A stretch of DNA of 53,080 bases from a virus. The stretch covers positions 1 through 53,080 of IMG/VR virus record IMGVR_UViG_3300046642_000190; one strand, 5' to 3'. Below the pieces are notes generated by a model. That model was not told where the DNA came from, searched no databases, and worked only from the letters and a program-made list of their open reading frames with translations. Shown in pieces: positions 21,345-29,119 of this stretch; position 1 is the first letter of the stretch, and every line of letters begins with the position of its first letter. The position numbers and the translations under genes were made by a program.

Positions 21345-21684
21345 GATCGGGAAGACGGTTAGGTTCGCAGCTGCTCACCATCTCTCACAACTACCGGCGG
21401 ACCACAAATGTCACCGACCTCACGGACACAACTACGAAGTGTACGTCGAACTCGAAGCGAAGGACCTTGACCGGGATGGCTTCGTACTTGACTACGGCGT
21501 CATCAAGGACGTCATCATGAAGTACGACCATCAGGACTTGAACGAGATGCTCGACTTCTTTCCGACCGCAGAACAGCTAGCCAAGTTCTTCTGGGTGGAG
21601 ATCGTTGAACGCCACCACACCGCTCGCAATGTCATCGTCCTGGTCAAGGAGACGGATGACTCGTTTGCGGAGTACCGCGAATGA
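21337..21684 (+). CDS. queD: 6-carboxytetrahydropterin synthase QueD, 115 residues
   Basis: A GTG overlaps the queC stop by 8 bases. Zinc ligands AAHH (14/15) and C-x3-HGH (Cys25, His29, His31) are intact. Makes 6-carboxytetrahydropterin from dihydroneopterin triphosphate, the second preQ0 step. Confidence 0.92.
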   Translation: MFRIGKTVRFAAAHHLSQLPADHKCHRPHGHNYEVYVELEAKDLDRDGFVLDYGVIKDVIMKYDHQDLNEMLDFFPTAEQLAKFFWVEIVERHHTARNVIVLVKETDDSFAEYRE

Positions 21685-22034
21685 CGTACGCGTTCCAGAT
21701 CGCAGGGAACTCTGACGTGCTGAGCATCTCTGCGACGCACGATGCCTGTATCGTGTTCCCCACGTTCAAACACGCATTGAACGACTGGCCCATTCTTCGT
21801 GACTGGTTCGATGCTGACCACAAGACTTGGTGCACGGTGAAGACCAAGACGGCGATCGTTACGAGATGCAACCATCGAGTGCTCCGCTTGTGGATTCCGG
21901 TCAGCACGAGGAACCGAACGACAGGTGCAGAGATACCGATGGACTCCATCTACGAACGACTGAAGGGTCAGTTCTGGTACTTCAGTCAGTACTTCAACCG
22001 ACGGGAGTTGATTGACTTGGTGGAGACGACATAA
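21681..22034 (+). CDS. Orphan protein inside the preQ0 operon, 117 residues
   Basis: ATGA overlap with queD and a one-base overlap with queE, so it is translated as part of the pathway run. Contains TKTAIVTRCNHRVLRLWIPV and an aromatic end (GQFWYFSQYFNRRELIDL). No Cys/His site like QueF (no E-S-x-S-x-K or QYDMD-like motif seen). Could be an accessory factor for modification or an unrelated passenger; not recognised. Confidence 0.7.
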   Translation: MTYAFQIAGNSDVLSISATHDACIVFPTFKHALNDWPILRDWFDADHKTWCTVKTKTAIVTRCNHRVLRLWIPVSTRNRTTGAEIPMDSIYERLKGQFWYFSQYFNRRELIDLVETT

Positions 22035-22720
22035 TGCTTCGGCTGAGCGAACTGTACACCAGCGTCCAGGGTGAAGGACCTAACGTTGGAACAGTTACCA
22101 CGTTCGTTCGGTTCGCAGGCTGCAACATGCGTTGCCCGGGTTGGCCGTGCGACTCTGCATACGCCATCTACCCGGAGATCTACACGAAAGAGGCCGAGTG
22201 GGTCAAGCCCGAAGACATCCTGGCACGGCTGAAGGGAGAGCCCTCGAGGAACGTGACTCTTACAGGAGGAGAACCCTTCCTGCAGCGTGATGATGACCTT
22301 CAGGAGTTGGCGCTCGAGTTCTGGCGCAGGGGCTACTCGGTTGACATCTTCACAAACGGGTCACGCATCTTCCCGAACTGGGTCTTCTCTCCAAGGGTCA
22401 CTGTCATCATGGACTGGAAACTCAAGGGCTCAGGTGAGGCCTCTACGGGGTTGAGCAACCGGCAGATAAACCGACACCAACTTTCCTTCAAGGATGCCGT
22501 CAAGTTCGTAGTCAAGGACCTAGACGATATGCGAGAGGCGCAAGATCTTCTCACCCTGTGGGGAGAAGCACCCGTTCACCAGGTGTACATGGGCCCAGTG
22601 TGGGGCGCAATCGAACCTGCCGAGCTGGTCGCCTTCATCAAGGAGCACGGGATGTACGCCTGCAAACTGAACCTGCAGACCCACAAGTACGTCTGGCCGG
22701 CTGAGGAAAGGGGCATCTAG
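22034..22720 (+). CDS. queE: 7-carboxy-7-deazaguanine synthase QueE (radical SAM), 228 residues
   Basis: Starts LSELYTSVQGEGPNVGT, typical of QueE. Cluster motif GCNMRCPGWPCD has Cys30, Cys34 and Cys39, i.e. C-x3-C-x4-C with two extra residues compared with the usual C-x3-C-x2-C. TLTGGEPFLQ follows. Rearranges 6-carboxytetrahydropterin to CDG. One-base overlap with folE. Confidence 0.9.
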   Translation: MLRLSELYTSVQGEGPNVGTVTTFVRFAGCNMRCPGWPCDSAYAIYPEIYTKEAEWVKPEDILARLKGEPSRNVTLTGGEPFLQRDDDLQELALEFWRRGYSVDIFTNGSRIFPNWVFSPRVTVIMDWKLKGSGEASTGLSNRQINRHQLSFKDAVKFVVKDLDDMREAQDLLTLWGEAPVHQVYMGPVWGAIEPAELVAFIKEHGMYACKLNLQTHKYVWPAEERGI

Positions 22721-23295
22721 TGGTAGCGATGTCCGCAAGAGCTATTGCCCTCATGGATGCACTTGAAGGCGTACTGAAGCAGATCGACTCTGAGTGGGAA
22801 GAGCATCCTCACTTGCGAGGTACGCCTCAACGGGTTGCACTCATGTACGACGAAATGCTCATTCAACCTTCCCACTTCACCTTCACTACGTTCATCAACA
22901 AGGACGTTGACCAGATGATCGTCCTCCGTGACTTGTACTTCTACAGCCTGTGTGCTCACCACATGTTGCCCTTCCATGGACACGCCCATATCGCTTACAT
23001 CCCAGCCGGGAAGCTCGCAGGACTCTCCAAGTTCGCACGTGTAGTTGATCACTTCAGCCGAGGGCTCAACATCCAGGAAGAGCTCACGAAGGACGTGATG
23101 AACTTCTTGGAGGAGCAGCTCGAACCGAAGGGCGTCGCTGTCGTACTCGAAGCTGAGCATCTCTGTATGAGCATGCGAGGCATCCAACGTCCAGGACATC
23201 TCACAACCACTTCAGGCATGACTGGTGTGTTCCTAGACACAAGTAAGGGCGCTCGGCAGGAGTTCCTGTCGCTCATTGGGAGAAACCATGGCTGA
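22720..23295 (+). CDS. folE: GTP cyclohydrolase I FolE, 191 residues
   Basis: GTG start sharing a base with the queE stop. Zinc site CAHHMLPFHGHAH (Cys78, His80, His81) and the late Cys in AEHLCMSMRG match GTP cyclohydrolase I. Converts GTP to dihydroneopterin triphosphate, feeding QueD. A phage copy lifts flux into preQ0. Confidence 0.93.
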   Translation: MVAMSARAIALMDALEGVLKQIDSEWEEHPHLRGTPQRVALMYDEMLIQPSHFTFTTFINKDVDQMIVLRDLYFYSLCAHHMLPFHGHAHIAYIPAGKLAGLSKFARVVDHFSRGLNIQEELTKDVMNFLEEQLEPKGVAVVLEAEHLCMSMRGIQRPGHLTTTSGMTGVFLDTSKGARQEFLSLIGRNHG

Positions 23296-23626
23296 GATGC
23301 TACCAAGCCCGAAACTTATGCTTACTGGTTACCATGCAAGATCTCATACACGTACAAACGGTTGTGTTGAAGCAGGGTGTCAACCTGACCTAGACATGAT
23401 CGACCATCCACCCCACTATCACCAAGGCAAGTTCGAGTGCATTGACGTTATCGAGGACCTGGGACTGAACTTCAACCTCGGGAACGTGCTCAAGTACGTC
23501 TGGCGACATGACCAGAAGAACGGACTCGAGGACCTGAAGAAGGCACGTTGGTGTCTTGACCGGGAGATCAAGGGGAGGGAAGAACGAGTTGCAAGCAGCC
23601 ATCCTGGCACCGACCGCATTACTTGA
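23288..23626 (+). CDS. DUF3310 protein, 112 residues
   Basis: The ATG at 23288 overlaps folE by 8 bases. The core HPPHYHQGKFECIDVIEDLG and GNVLKYVWRHDQKNG is the DUF3310 pattern; T7 gp1.7 of this group is a nucleotide kinase. It may act in nucleotide metabolism next to the modification genes. Confidence 0.8.
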   Translation: MAEMLPSPKLMLTGYHARSHTRTNGCVEAGCQPDLDMIDHPPHYHQGKFECIDVIEDLGLNFNLGNVLKYVWRHDQKNGLEDLKKARWCLDREIKGREERVASSHPGTDRIT

Positions 23627-24350
23627 GCGCTACGCGGTGACCAGTTATCACTTGGCGCTGGCTCACCTGGTGCTTGAGAATGACCAGTACAGGTACTTCT
23701 ATGCAGCACGCAAGCGTCAAGGTGACTTCCTGATTATGGACAACTCCGTCATTGAACTAGAAGACCCACTCCCCATTGCAGACTTACTGAAGGCAGTCAT
23801 AATGACTCGGGCAGACGAACTCGTGCTCCCAGACCACCCTTGGAACTCCAGAGCGACGCTGGAAGATGCCTACGTCTACGCTGGGTGGATGTGGAAGAAC
23901 AACCCGGACATCAACCTCATGGGGGTCCCACAGGGCGAGAACGTCGAAGACTGGATGCAATGCTTTGCTGACATGGTCCAGATACCTAACATCGACACAA
24001 TCGGTATTCCGAAGTCACTCGGAAGTAACCGACTGAAGGTGCTCAAGATGATTGACGACGCTCAACCGACACTTCCCCTGAAGGACTACCACCTACTCGG
24101 AACTTGGGGTAACCCGACCGAAGTCCAGTACGCATCGAACCATTACAGCTGGATCCGAGGCTGTGACAGCAAGATACCTGTGCGAGCCGGCCTTGCTGGT
24201 GTTCAGTTCCATCCTACGCAAGGACTTATAGCCAAGAGGGCCGAGATACCTTCCCTTGACTTCGACGCACTTGCCGATCCCTTTCCTATCATCACACAGT
24301 ACAACGTCAACCGGTTTATCAAGTGGGCACAGGGGGAGGTGCACCTTTGA
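23589..24350 (+). CDS. dpdA: DpdA-like DNA 7-deazaguanine transglycosylase, 253 residues
   Basis: A TTG at 23589 follows GGGGAGGGAAGAACGAG; an in-frame ATG at 23556 lacks a site. Features are FLIMDNSVIELEDP, LVLPDHPWNS, LMGVPQGE, TIGIPKSLGSNR and WIRGCDSKIP, which fit short phage DpdA proteins related to tRNA-guanine transglycosylase. Next to FolE-QueD-QueE-QueC it would exchange guanine for preQ0 in DNA. The exact specificity cannot be read from sequence. Confidence 0.8.
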   Translation: MQAAILAPTALLERYAVTSYHLALAHLVLENDQYRYFYAARKRQGDFLIMDNSVIELEDPLPIADLLKAVIMTRADELVLPDHPWNSRATLEDAYVYAGWMWKNNPDINLMGVPQGENVEDWMQCFADMVQIPNIDTIGIPKSLGSNRLKVLKMIDDAQPTLPLKDYHLLGTWGNPTEVQYASNHYSWIRGCDSKIPVRAGLAGVQFHPTQGLIAKRAEIPSLDFDALADPFPIITQYNVNRFIKWAQGEVHL

Positions 24351-24583
24351 CCGTTAGGGTGTTCGTCGACACTGTCGAGCTCGAGCGACGTGACATACCG
24401 AACGAGCAGAAGAAGCCAGTCCTCATTGTGTGGGAAGACGGCACTCGGGAGAAATACCGTCAGGTGAACATCGGGTTCGTGAAGGTCAAGTACTACCCAG
24501 AAGGGATAGCCGTAGGTGACGACCACATACGTGTGTGCGTCGAGACGGAGGAAGAGGAACTTGTCTACGTCCCTTACCCCTAA
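24347..24583 (+). CDS. Hypothetical protein, 78 residues
   Basis: A TTG in an overlap with dpdA, preceded by GGGGGAGGTGCACC. Beta-rich (VRVFVDTVELERRD, KKPVLIVWEDG). Overlaps the polymerase start by 23 bases. Possible single-domain partner of DpdA or the polymerase, by position only. Confidence 0.6.
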   Translation: MTVRVFVDTVELERRDIPNEQKKPVLIVWEDGTREKYRQVNIGFVKVKYYPEGIAVGDDHIRVCVETEEEELVYVPYP

Positions 24584-26882
24584 GGCCCCGCTGGCCGACT
24601 GTGAGCATTGCCCACTTCGGGATGAACCCTTTGCCCCTGGAATGGGTCCAGACAAGGTTGACCTAGCCATCGTCGGGGAAGCCCCTGGCTATGAGGAGGC
24701 AAAGCATGGAACCCCCTTCGTCGGGAAGTCAGGACAGCTCCTCACAGCCATCCTTCGAAATGCCGGGATCGACCGCGATACTGTCTGGGTCACGAATGTC
24801 TGTCTCTGTCGACCCCCAGGGAACGCGACGCCTTCGACTGCGGCTGTCAAGGCATGCCGACCTCGTCTTATTCAAGAGCTACAGGAACGGAGGCCTAACA
24901 CAGTTCTGGCACTTGGCAATACGGCAGCCAAGACCCTCCTGGACACGCGTACTGGCATTACTGAACTTCGGAAGATCCCGGACTCCAAGTCCTACGACCT
25001 CCCTGGAGTTAGGATTCTTCCTACCTTCCATCCCGCGGCCGCTCTCCGTTCGCCTGATATGCTCCCTTCCATCATTGCCGACGTCGCGAAGGTCAACAGG
25101 ATCCAAGTCGGTTGGGAAGACACCAAGTACAAAGTCGCCGAGTCAGTCGACCAGGCCATCCAGCTCCTCAACAAGCAGGTCCAAGCATCACGGACCCTAG
25201 TACTTGACATCGAACTGGAGATCGACGAGAAGTTCCGACGGTACGATCCCAAACGGCCGAACTGGTTGTGCTTCGCAATCTCCCACAGGCCAGGGGCGTC
25301 TGTTGTCTACCCGCGTGAAGTCATCATGGACCCAACCTTTCGGCATTGGGCACAGGCCGCCTTCGAGAACCCAGACATCTCCTGGGACGGACAGAACATG
25401 AAGTTCGACGTTGAACACACCTGGGAGATCGCTCCGAAGATGAAGGTTGGCGGGTGTACGATGTTGAGACACTACGCCACGGACGAGAGGAAGGGTACTC
25501 ATGACCTTGAACAACTTGCTGTGGAGCAGTTGGGTGCGCCGCGTTACAAGACTGATACACGACAGTACTTGCCATACAAGGGGGCCCCACTGTCATACCT
25601 TCCACGTGACATACTTCATCAATACAACGCAGCAGACGCTGATATCACACACCGACTCATACAGCCTCTGAACCAACAGATGGAAGAAGACGGGGTCACT
25701 AGCATGTACAATACTCTGATGGTCCCGGGTAGTAATGCACTTGCCCCTGCTGAATGGTGGGGCGTCAAGTTGGACAAGGAGTATCTACAACGTGTAGGTG
25801 ACGACCTTCAGGTAGAGATGCGCGGTCAGGAAGTTGGACTGGCTGAATACGTAGGCAACCCAAGGTCACCACAACAGGTGAAGGCAGTACTAGAAGACCA
25901 GCTTGGGATGCCCCTCGAATCGACCGACAAGGACCACCTGAAGGTCATCATCGAGAAGTACGGAGGGAACGATGCCGCCGTCTTCGCCGAGAAGCTCCTT
26001 GAGTACCGTTCGAATCACAAACTGTACTCTACGTACGTCAAGGGTACCTTCAGTCATCTGGTCAGGGGTAGAGTCCATCCTACGTTCCTACTCCACGGAA
26101 CTGAAACTGGTCGACTTAGTTGTCGTCGCCCCAACCTCCAGAACATTCCGTCTGGATCCACAATCCGAGACGCCTATATGGCCGGCCCTGATAATATACT
26201 CCTCAGTGCTGATTACAGTCAGATCGAGTTCAGGCTTGCCGCTATCTTCGCGGGCGACGAGAAGTGGATTGCCGAGTTCAAAGCAGGTCGCAGCTTCCAT
26301 AAGGAAGTGGCTCTGCGGTACTATGGCGCTAACTACACTGACCTCCAGTATCTCCGCGCAAAGGCGGTCAACTTCGGAATCCTCTACGGACGAGGAGCAG
26401 GATCGCTAGCCGCCGAACACAAGATGAACTACAGTGATGCACAGCGACTCATCACTAACTTCTTCGCTGCGTACCCGAAGGTAAAGCCATGGCAGAACAA
26501 CCTGCAACGTCAGATCCGAGAGAGGGGGTACCTTGAGTCGTACTACGGGCGGAAACGGCGCTTCTGGCTCGTCACGAAGGACAACTGGCACGTCGTCAGC
26601 AAAGAAGCCCTCAACTTCCCCCTCCAATCAACTGCATCAGATCTTACTCTTCTCAGCCTTATCCGGCTTGTCCCCCTCCTCGGTAATCGGGCGATCCCTG
26701 TCATCACGGTGCACGATAGTCTTGTATTCGAAGTGCATAAGTCAGATCTCCGAGATGTTGCGATACTGGTCAAGGAAGTAATGGAGGACACACCGTTCAA
26801 GGATATCTGCCCTACCCCCGTTGAACTGAAGGTTGGTCAGCGTTGGGGCAAACGTTCACTCGAGCTCCTGGAGGTAGCCTGA
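24561..26882 (+). CDS. polA: Uracil-DNA glycosylase / DNA polymerase I fusion, 773 residues
   Basis: A TTG follows GAGGAAGAGGAAC. Residues 1-185 are a family 4/5-type UDG: CEHCPLR, VGEAPGYEE, VTNVCLCRPP and TFHPAAALR, with Cys placed as for an iron-sulfur cluster. Residues about 205-390 are a 3-5 exonuclease (LVLDIELE near 213, NAADADITHRL). Residues 525-770 are a family A polymerase with TGRLSCRRPNLQNIP, DYSQIEFR (near 550), AKAVNFGILYG (near 600) and VHDSLVFE (near 717). All key acids are present. Predicted replicative polymerase with built-in uracil removal. Confidence 0.88.
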   Translation: MSTSLTPKAPLADCEHCPLRDEPFAPGMGPDKVDLAIVGEAPGYEEAKHGTPFVGKSGQLLTAILRNAGIDRDTVWVTNVCLCRPPGNATPSTAAVKACRPRLIQELQERRPNTVLALGNTAAKTLLDTRTGITELRKIPDSKSYDLPGVRILPTFHPAAALRSPDMLPSIIADVAKVNRIQVGWEDTKYKVAESVDQAIQLLNKQVQASRTLVLDIELEIDEKFRRYDPKRPNWLCFAISHRPGASVVYPREVIMDPTFRHWAQAAFENPDISWDGQNMKFDVEHTWEIAPKMKVGGCTMLRHYATDERKGTHDLEQLAVEQLGAPRYKTDTRQYLPYKGAPLSYLPRDILHQYNAADADITHRLIQPLNQQMEEDGVTSMYNTLMVPGSNALAPAEWWGVKLDKEYLQRVGDDLQVEMRGQEVGLAEYVGNPRSPQQVKAVLEDQLGMPLESTDKDHLKVIIEKYGGNDAAVFAEKLLEYRSNHKLYSTYVKGTFSHLVRGRVHPTFLLHGTETGRLSCRRPNLQNIPSGSTIRDAYMAGPDNILLSADYSQIEFRLAAIFAGDEKWIAEFKAGRSFHKEVALRYYGANYTDLQYLRAKAVNFGILYGRGAGSLAAEHKMNYSDAQRLITNFFAAYPKVKPWQNNLQRQIRERGYLESYYGRKRRFWLVTKDNWHVVSKEALNFPLQSTASDLTLLSLIRLVPLLGNRAIPVITVHDSLVFEVHKSDLRDVAILVKEVMEDTPFKDICPTPVELKVGQRWGKRSLELLEVA

Positions 26883-27070
26883 TGGGTAGAATCCTATTCG
26901 TAGGGGGACCTCTAGATGGTAAGGAACACGAGATCCCCGAACAGTTCGGCAACAACATCCGAATCCCTTGGCAAGACTTCTACCCAGGACACCCCGACTA
27001 CAGGACAGGGTACTACTGGTACGTGTTCGATGGACTCGCCTGGAGATACAACAGAACGGAGGAGTCGTAG
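26882..27070 (+). CDS. Hypothetical protein, 62 residues
   Basis: One-base overlap with the polymerase stop. RILFVGGPLDGKEHEIPEQF and YYWYVFDGLAWRYNR resemble small beta proteins common after phage replication genes. Unknown. Confidence 0.7.
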   Translation: MGRILFVGGPLDGKEHEIPEQFGNNIRIPWQDFYPGHPDYRTGYYWYVFDGLAWRYNRTEES

Positions 27071-27400
27071 ATGGGGAACCTAGAAATACCTGGGTCTGGT
27101 AACAACCAGGAGTCGACCCAGATTCCGATGGTGGAACAGGTTCCGCTTCCTGTGTCAGTCTTCACTACCACCGAGAAGGTGGGCATGATGACGGAAGAGG
27201 GCCTGAGGATCACCACACAGGTCAAGGTCTACGTTTCTACTCCTGCTGGAATGACTGTGTTCTATATGCCTCCGGACATGGCAATGAAGACAGGTAGAGC
27301 GTTCGTGAAGCACGGACGTGAAGCAGAACTCGGCGGGTTGCAACTCCCAAGCACCTTCATGCCCGACGTACCCGAGGACGAAGGTGCCCAAGGGGACTGA
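27071..27400 (+). CDS. Hypothetical protein, 109 residues
   Basis: Directly follows the previous stop. A beta-rich core (LPVSVFTTTEKVGMMT, LRITTQVKVYVSTPAGMTVF) and an acidic tail. Unknown; overlaps the next start. Confidence 0.65.
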   Translation: MGNLEIPGSGNNQESTQIPMVEQVPLPVSVFTTTEKVGMMTEEGLRITTQVKVYVSTPAGMTVFYMPPDMAMKTGRAFVKHGREAELGGLQLPSTFMPDVPEDEGAQGD

Positions 27401-27791
27401 GCTCCCAGTCGGGAGCGAGACGATCAACCAGAAGGGGTACACCTCTGTAAAGACCGAAACCGGATGGAAGTCCAAACACATCATCATTGCCGAACGGAAC
27501 CTTGGTCGACTGATTGACAAGGAAACCGAACGGGTACTCTTCAGAGACCGTGACCGTACCAACTTCGACCCGGATAACATCGAAGTAGTGACAAAGAAGG
27601 AGACAGCTTACGACCGGACTTCTTCACTTCGGACCAGACTACTGAGGGCAGAAAGGCAGGTGGAGAAGCTCCGAGGTCTTCTGGACGATATCCAACGAGA
27701 CATCGATGGCCAGCGAGTAGCGCTCTCAAGCCTAAACCCTAGTCTTTCAAAGCCTAACGAGGAAGTTCCTATGGAAGATCCAAACAGCTAA
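27384..27791 (+). CDS. Degenerate HNH-like / coiled-coil protein, 135 residues
   Basis: GTG at 27384. KSKHIIIAERNLGRLI and VLFRDRDRTNFDPDNIEVV recall the HNH_3 layout, but the second His is missing, so nuclease activity is doubtful. Residues 80-120 (LRTRLLRAERQVEKLRGLLD) are a coiled coil. Possibly a structural DNA-binding remnant. Confidence 0.55.
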   Translation: MPKGTELPVGSETINQKGYTSVKTETGWKSKHIIIAERNLGRLIDKETERVLFRDRDRTNFDPDNIEVVTKKETAYDRTSSLRTRLLRAERQVEKLRGLLDDIQRDIDGQRVALSSLNPSLSKPNEEVPMEDPNS

Positions 27792-27872
27792 GGCCTTATA
27801 AACGAGGGTCTAACAAACGAGACTATTCGAGTCGATAGTTACAGAAGGAGACAGCAGAGGGAGGTGAACTAG

Positions 27873-27932
27873 ATGGCAAAGAAGCCAGCTCCCAAGCCAA
27901 AGCCGCCGAAGCCCAAGCCGAAGGGGTACTAG
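27873..27932 (+). CDS. Lys/Pro-rich micropeptide, 19 residues
   Basis: An ATG follows GAGGGAGGTGAACTAG, one of the best sites in the window. The product (AKKPAPKPKPPKPKPKGY) is a Lys-Pro repeat that could bind acidic surfaces or DNA. It abuts the next start with no gap. Too short for homology, but the translation signal is strong. Confidence 0.55.
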   Translation: MAKKPAPKPKPPKPKPKGY

Positions 27933-28361
27933 ATGTTCCTAGTGGCCCTTGACCCAGGCGTCACTGTAGGCTGGGCAACCTTTCGCACTGGTGACCGCTA
28001 CAAATCAGGCCAGTGGAAGTTCTACCAGACTTGGAGCATGCTAGACATGGGTTCTTACCAGAACGGGATCGACGCCATCATCTGTGAGAGCTTCCAGTAC
28101 AGGCCGCATCTGCCTAAGGCCAATCTCACTCCTGTCGAGGTCATCGGGGTCGTCAAGGAATGGTGCAGACAGAACTCTGTCAAGTACTTCCCGCAGACTC
28201 CCGCTATGGGAAAGGGCTTCTATACGGACGATCGACTCAAGGAGAGACAACTGTACAAGGTGGGTAAGCCGCATGCGAATGATGCCATGCGCCACTTGAT
28301 GTTCTTCATGAACTTCAACAAGCGCCGAGGGGAGGTGATGCCAACTTCAAAGACGCCCTAG
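27933..28361 (+). CDS. RuvC-like Holliday-junction resolvase, 142 residues
   Basis: ALDPGVTVGWA (strand 1 with catalytic Asp), IICESF (Glu) and HANDAMRHLMFF (C-terminal His/Asp) match the RuvC/RNase H-fold resolvases of phages. Would cut branched DNA after recombination or before packaging. Confidence 0.75.
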   Translation: MFLVALDPGVTVGWATFRTGDRYKSGQWKFYQTWSMLDMGSYQNGIDAIICESFQYRPHLPKANLTPVEVIGVVKEWCRQNSVKYFPQTPAMGKGFYTDDRLKERQLYKVGKPHANDAMRHLMFFMNFNKRRGEVMPTSKTP

Positions 28362-28391
28362 TAGGCCCATCAGGACCGAAAGGAGTCGTAC

Positions 28392-28943
28392 TTGCGGAAG
28401 TCCATAGCCACAGCGTTAGTGGCAACCAGTATCCTGGCCGGGACCAGCGTAGCGCAAGCAACACCATGGGTGAAGTGGAAAGCCAACTACATCCAGGCTC
28501 ACCACATTCACCTGCCCCGGATCGATGACAATCGAACACTTGCCACACTGGACTACGACAGGCGAATGCAGCACATCTGGCTCAAGTACATGCAGGCCAA
28601 ACACGACTGGAAGGTAGCTCACACACCTCGCCCTGTGGTGATTGTACACCACTCAACAGCACCGCCACCACCAGTGCACTACGGTGGAAGCCTACAGGCG
28701 ATAGTGTGTTCGTTCCATTGGAGCTGTGGTATAGCAAGCTGCATCATCGGCAGGGAAAGTGGTTGGAACACTCACGCATACAACCCCAGTAGTGGAGCTG
28801 CAGGATTGTGGCAATGGCTCCCAAGCTGGTACCGTGGGAACTTCGACCCATTCAACCCTGTAGCAGCAACACAGTTCGCATGGCATCGTTATCTGCAAAG
28901 CGGTTGGTCAGACTGGCACAGTGACCAGCATCCCTGTTACTGA
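28392..28943 (+). CDS. Secreted lytic-transglycosylase-like protein, 183 residues
   Basis: A TTG follows AAAGGAGTCGTAC. Signal peptide RKSIATALVATSILAGTS, a variable linker with PPPP, then IIGRESGWNTHAYNPSSGAAGLWQWLPSWY in which Glu after GR and the GLWQ turn fit the SLT/lysozyme fold. Likely cuts peptidoglycan outside the membrane. It lies at the end of the plus-strand arm, apart from the GH25 lysin. Confidence 0.7.
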   Translation: MRKSIATALVATSILAGTSVAQATPWVKWKANYIQAHHIHLPRIDDNRTLATLDYDRRMQHIWLKYMQAKHDWKVAHTPRPVVIVHHSTAPPPPVHYGGSLQAIVCSFHWSCGIASCIIGRESGWNTHAYNPSSGAAGLWQWLPSWYRGNFDPFNPVAATQFAWHRYLQSGWSDWHSDQHPCY

Positions 28944-28953
28944 GCCATAGGCA

Positions 28954-29009
28954 GTCAGAAGGCCCGGTCCACCTCCTGAGGGGAGTAAGGAGGCACCGGG
29001 CCTTCTGAC
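28954..29009. terminator. Bidirectional terminator between converging arms
   Basis: Arms 28954-28968 and 28995-29009 are exact 15-bp complements; the loop contains a second stem (CCTCC/GGAGG). It sits between the last plus-strand gene and the last minus-strand gene and can stop transcription from both sides. Confidence 0.85.
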
Positions 29010-29012
29010 ACT

Positions 29013-29102
29013 CTATCTGCCCAAGATCCCCATGACAATCAGCCACAAGGGCAGCAGGAGTAACCCAAAGAGCAACAGTCCGATCACTGCAATGAGGAGC
29101 AT
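29013..29102 (-). CDS. Possible membrane micropeptide, 29 residues
   Basis: Minus-strand frame from ATG at 29102 to TAG at 29013-29015, almost all hydrophobic (LLIAVIGLLLFGLLLLPL). No ribosome-binding site just upstream. The open frame extends further up without a canonical start. Could be an extra holin-like peptide. Confidence 0.4.
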   Translation of the reverse strand: MLLIAVIGLLLFGLLLLPLWLIVMGILGR

Positions 29103-29119
29103 GATGAGCAGGAGTCGAA

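Noticed and set aside
23556-23588. ATG at 23556 as the dpdA start
   Set aside because: No ribosome-binding site, while TTG at 23589 has GGAGGG at good spacing; kept as an alternative only.
27384-27791. Active HNH homing endonuclease
   Set aside because: The second His of the motif is missing and the protein ends in a coiled coil.
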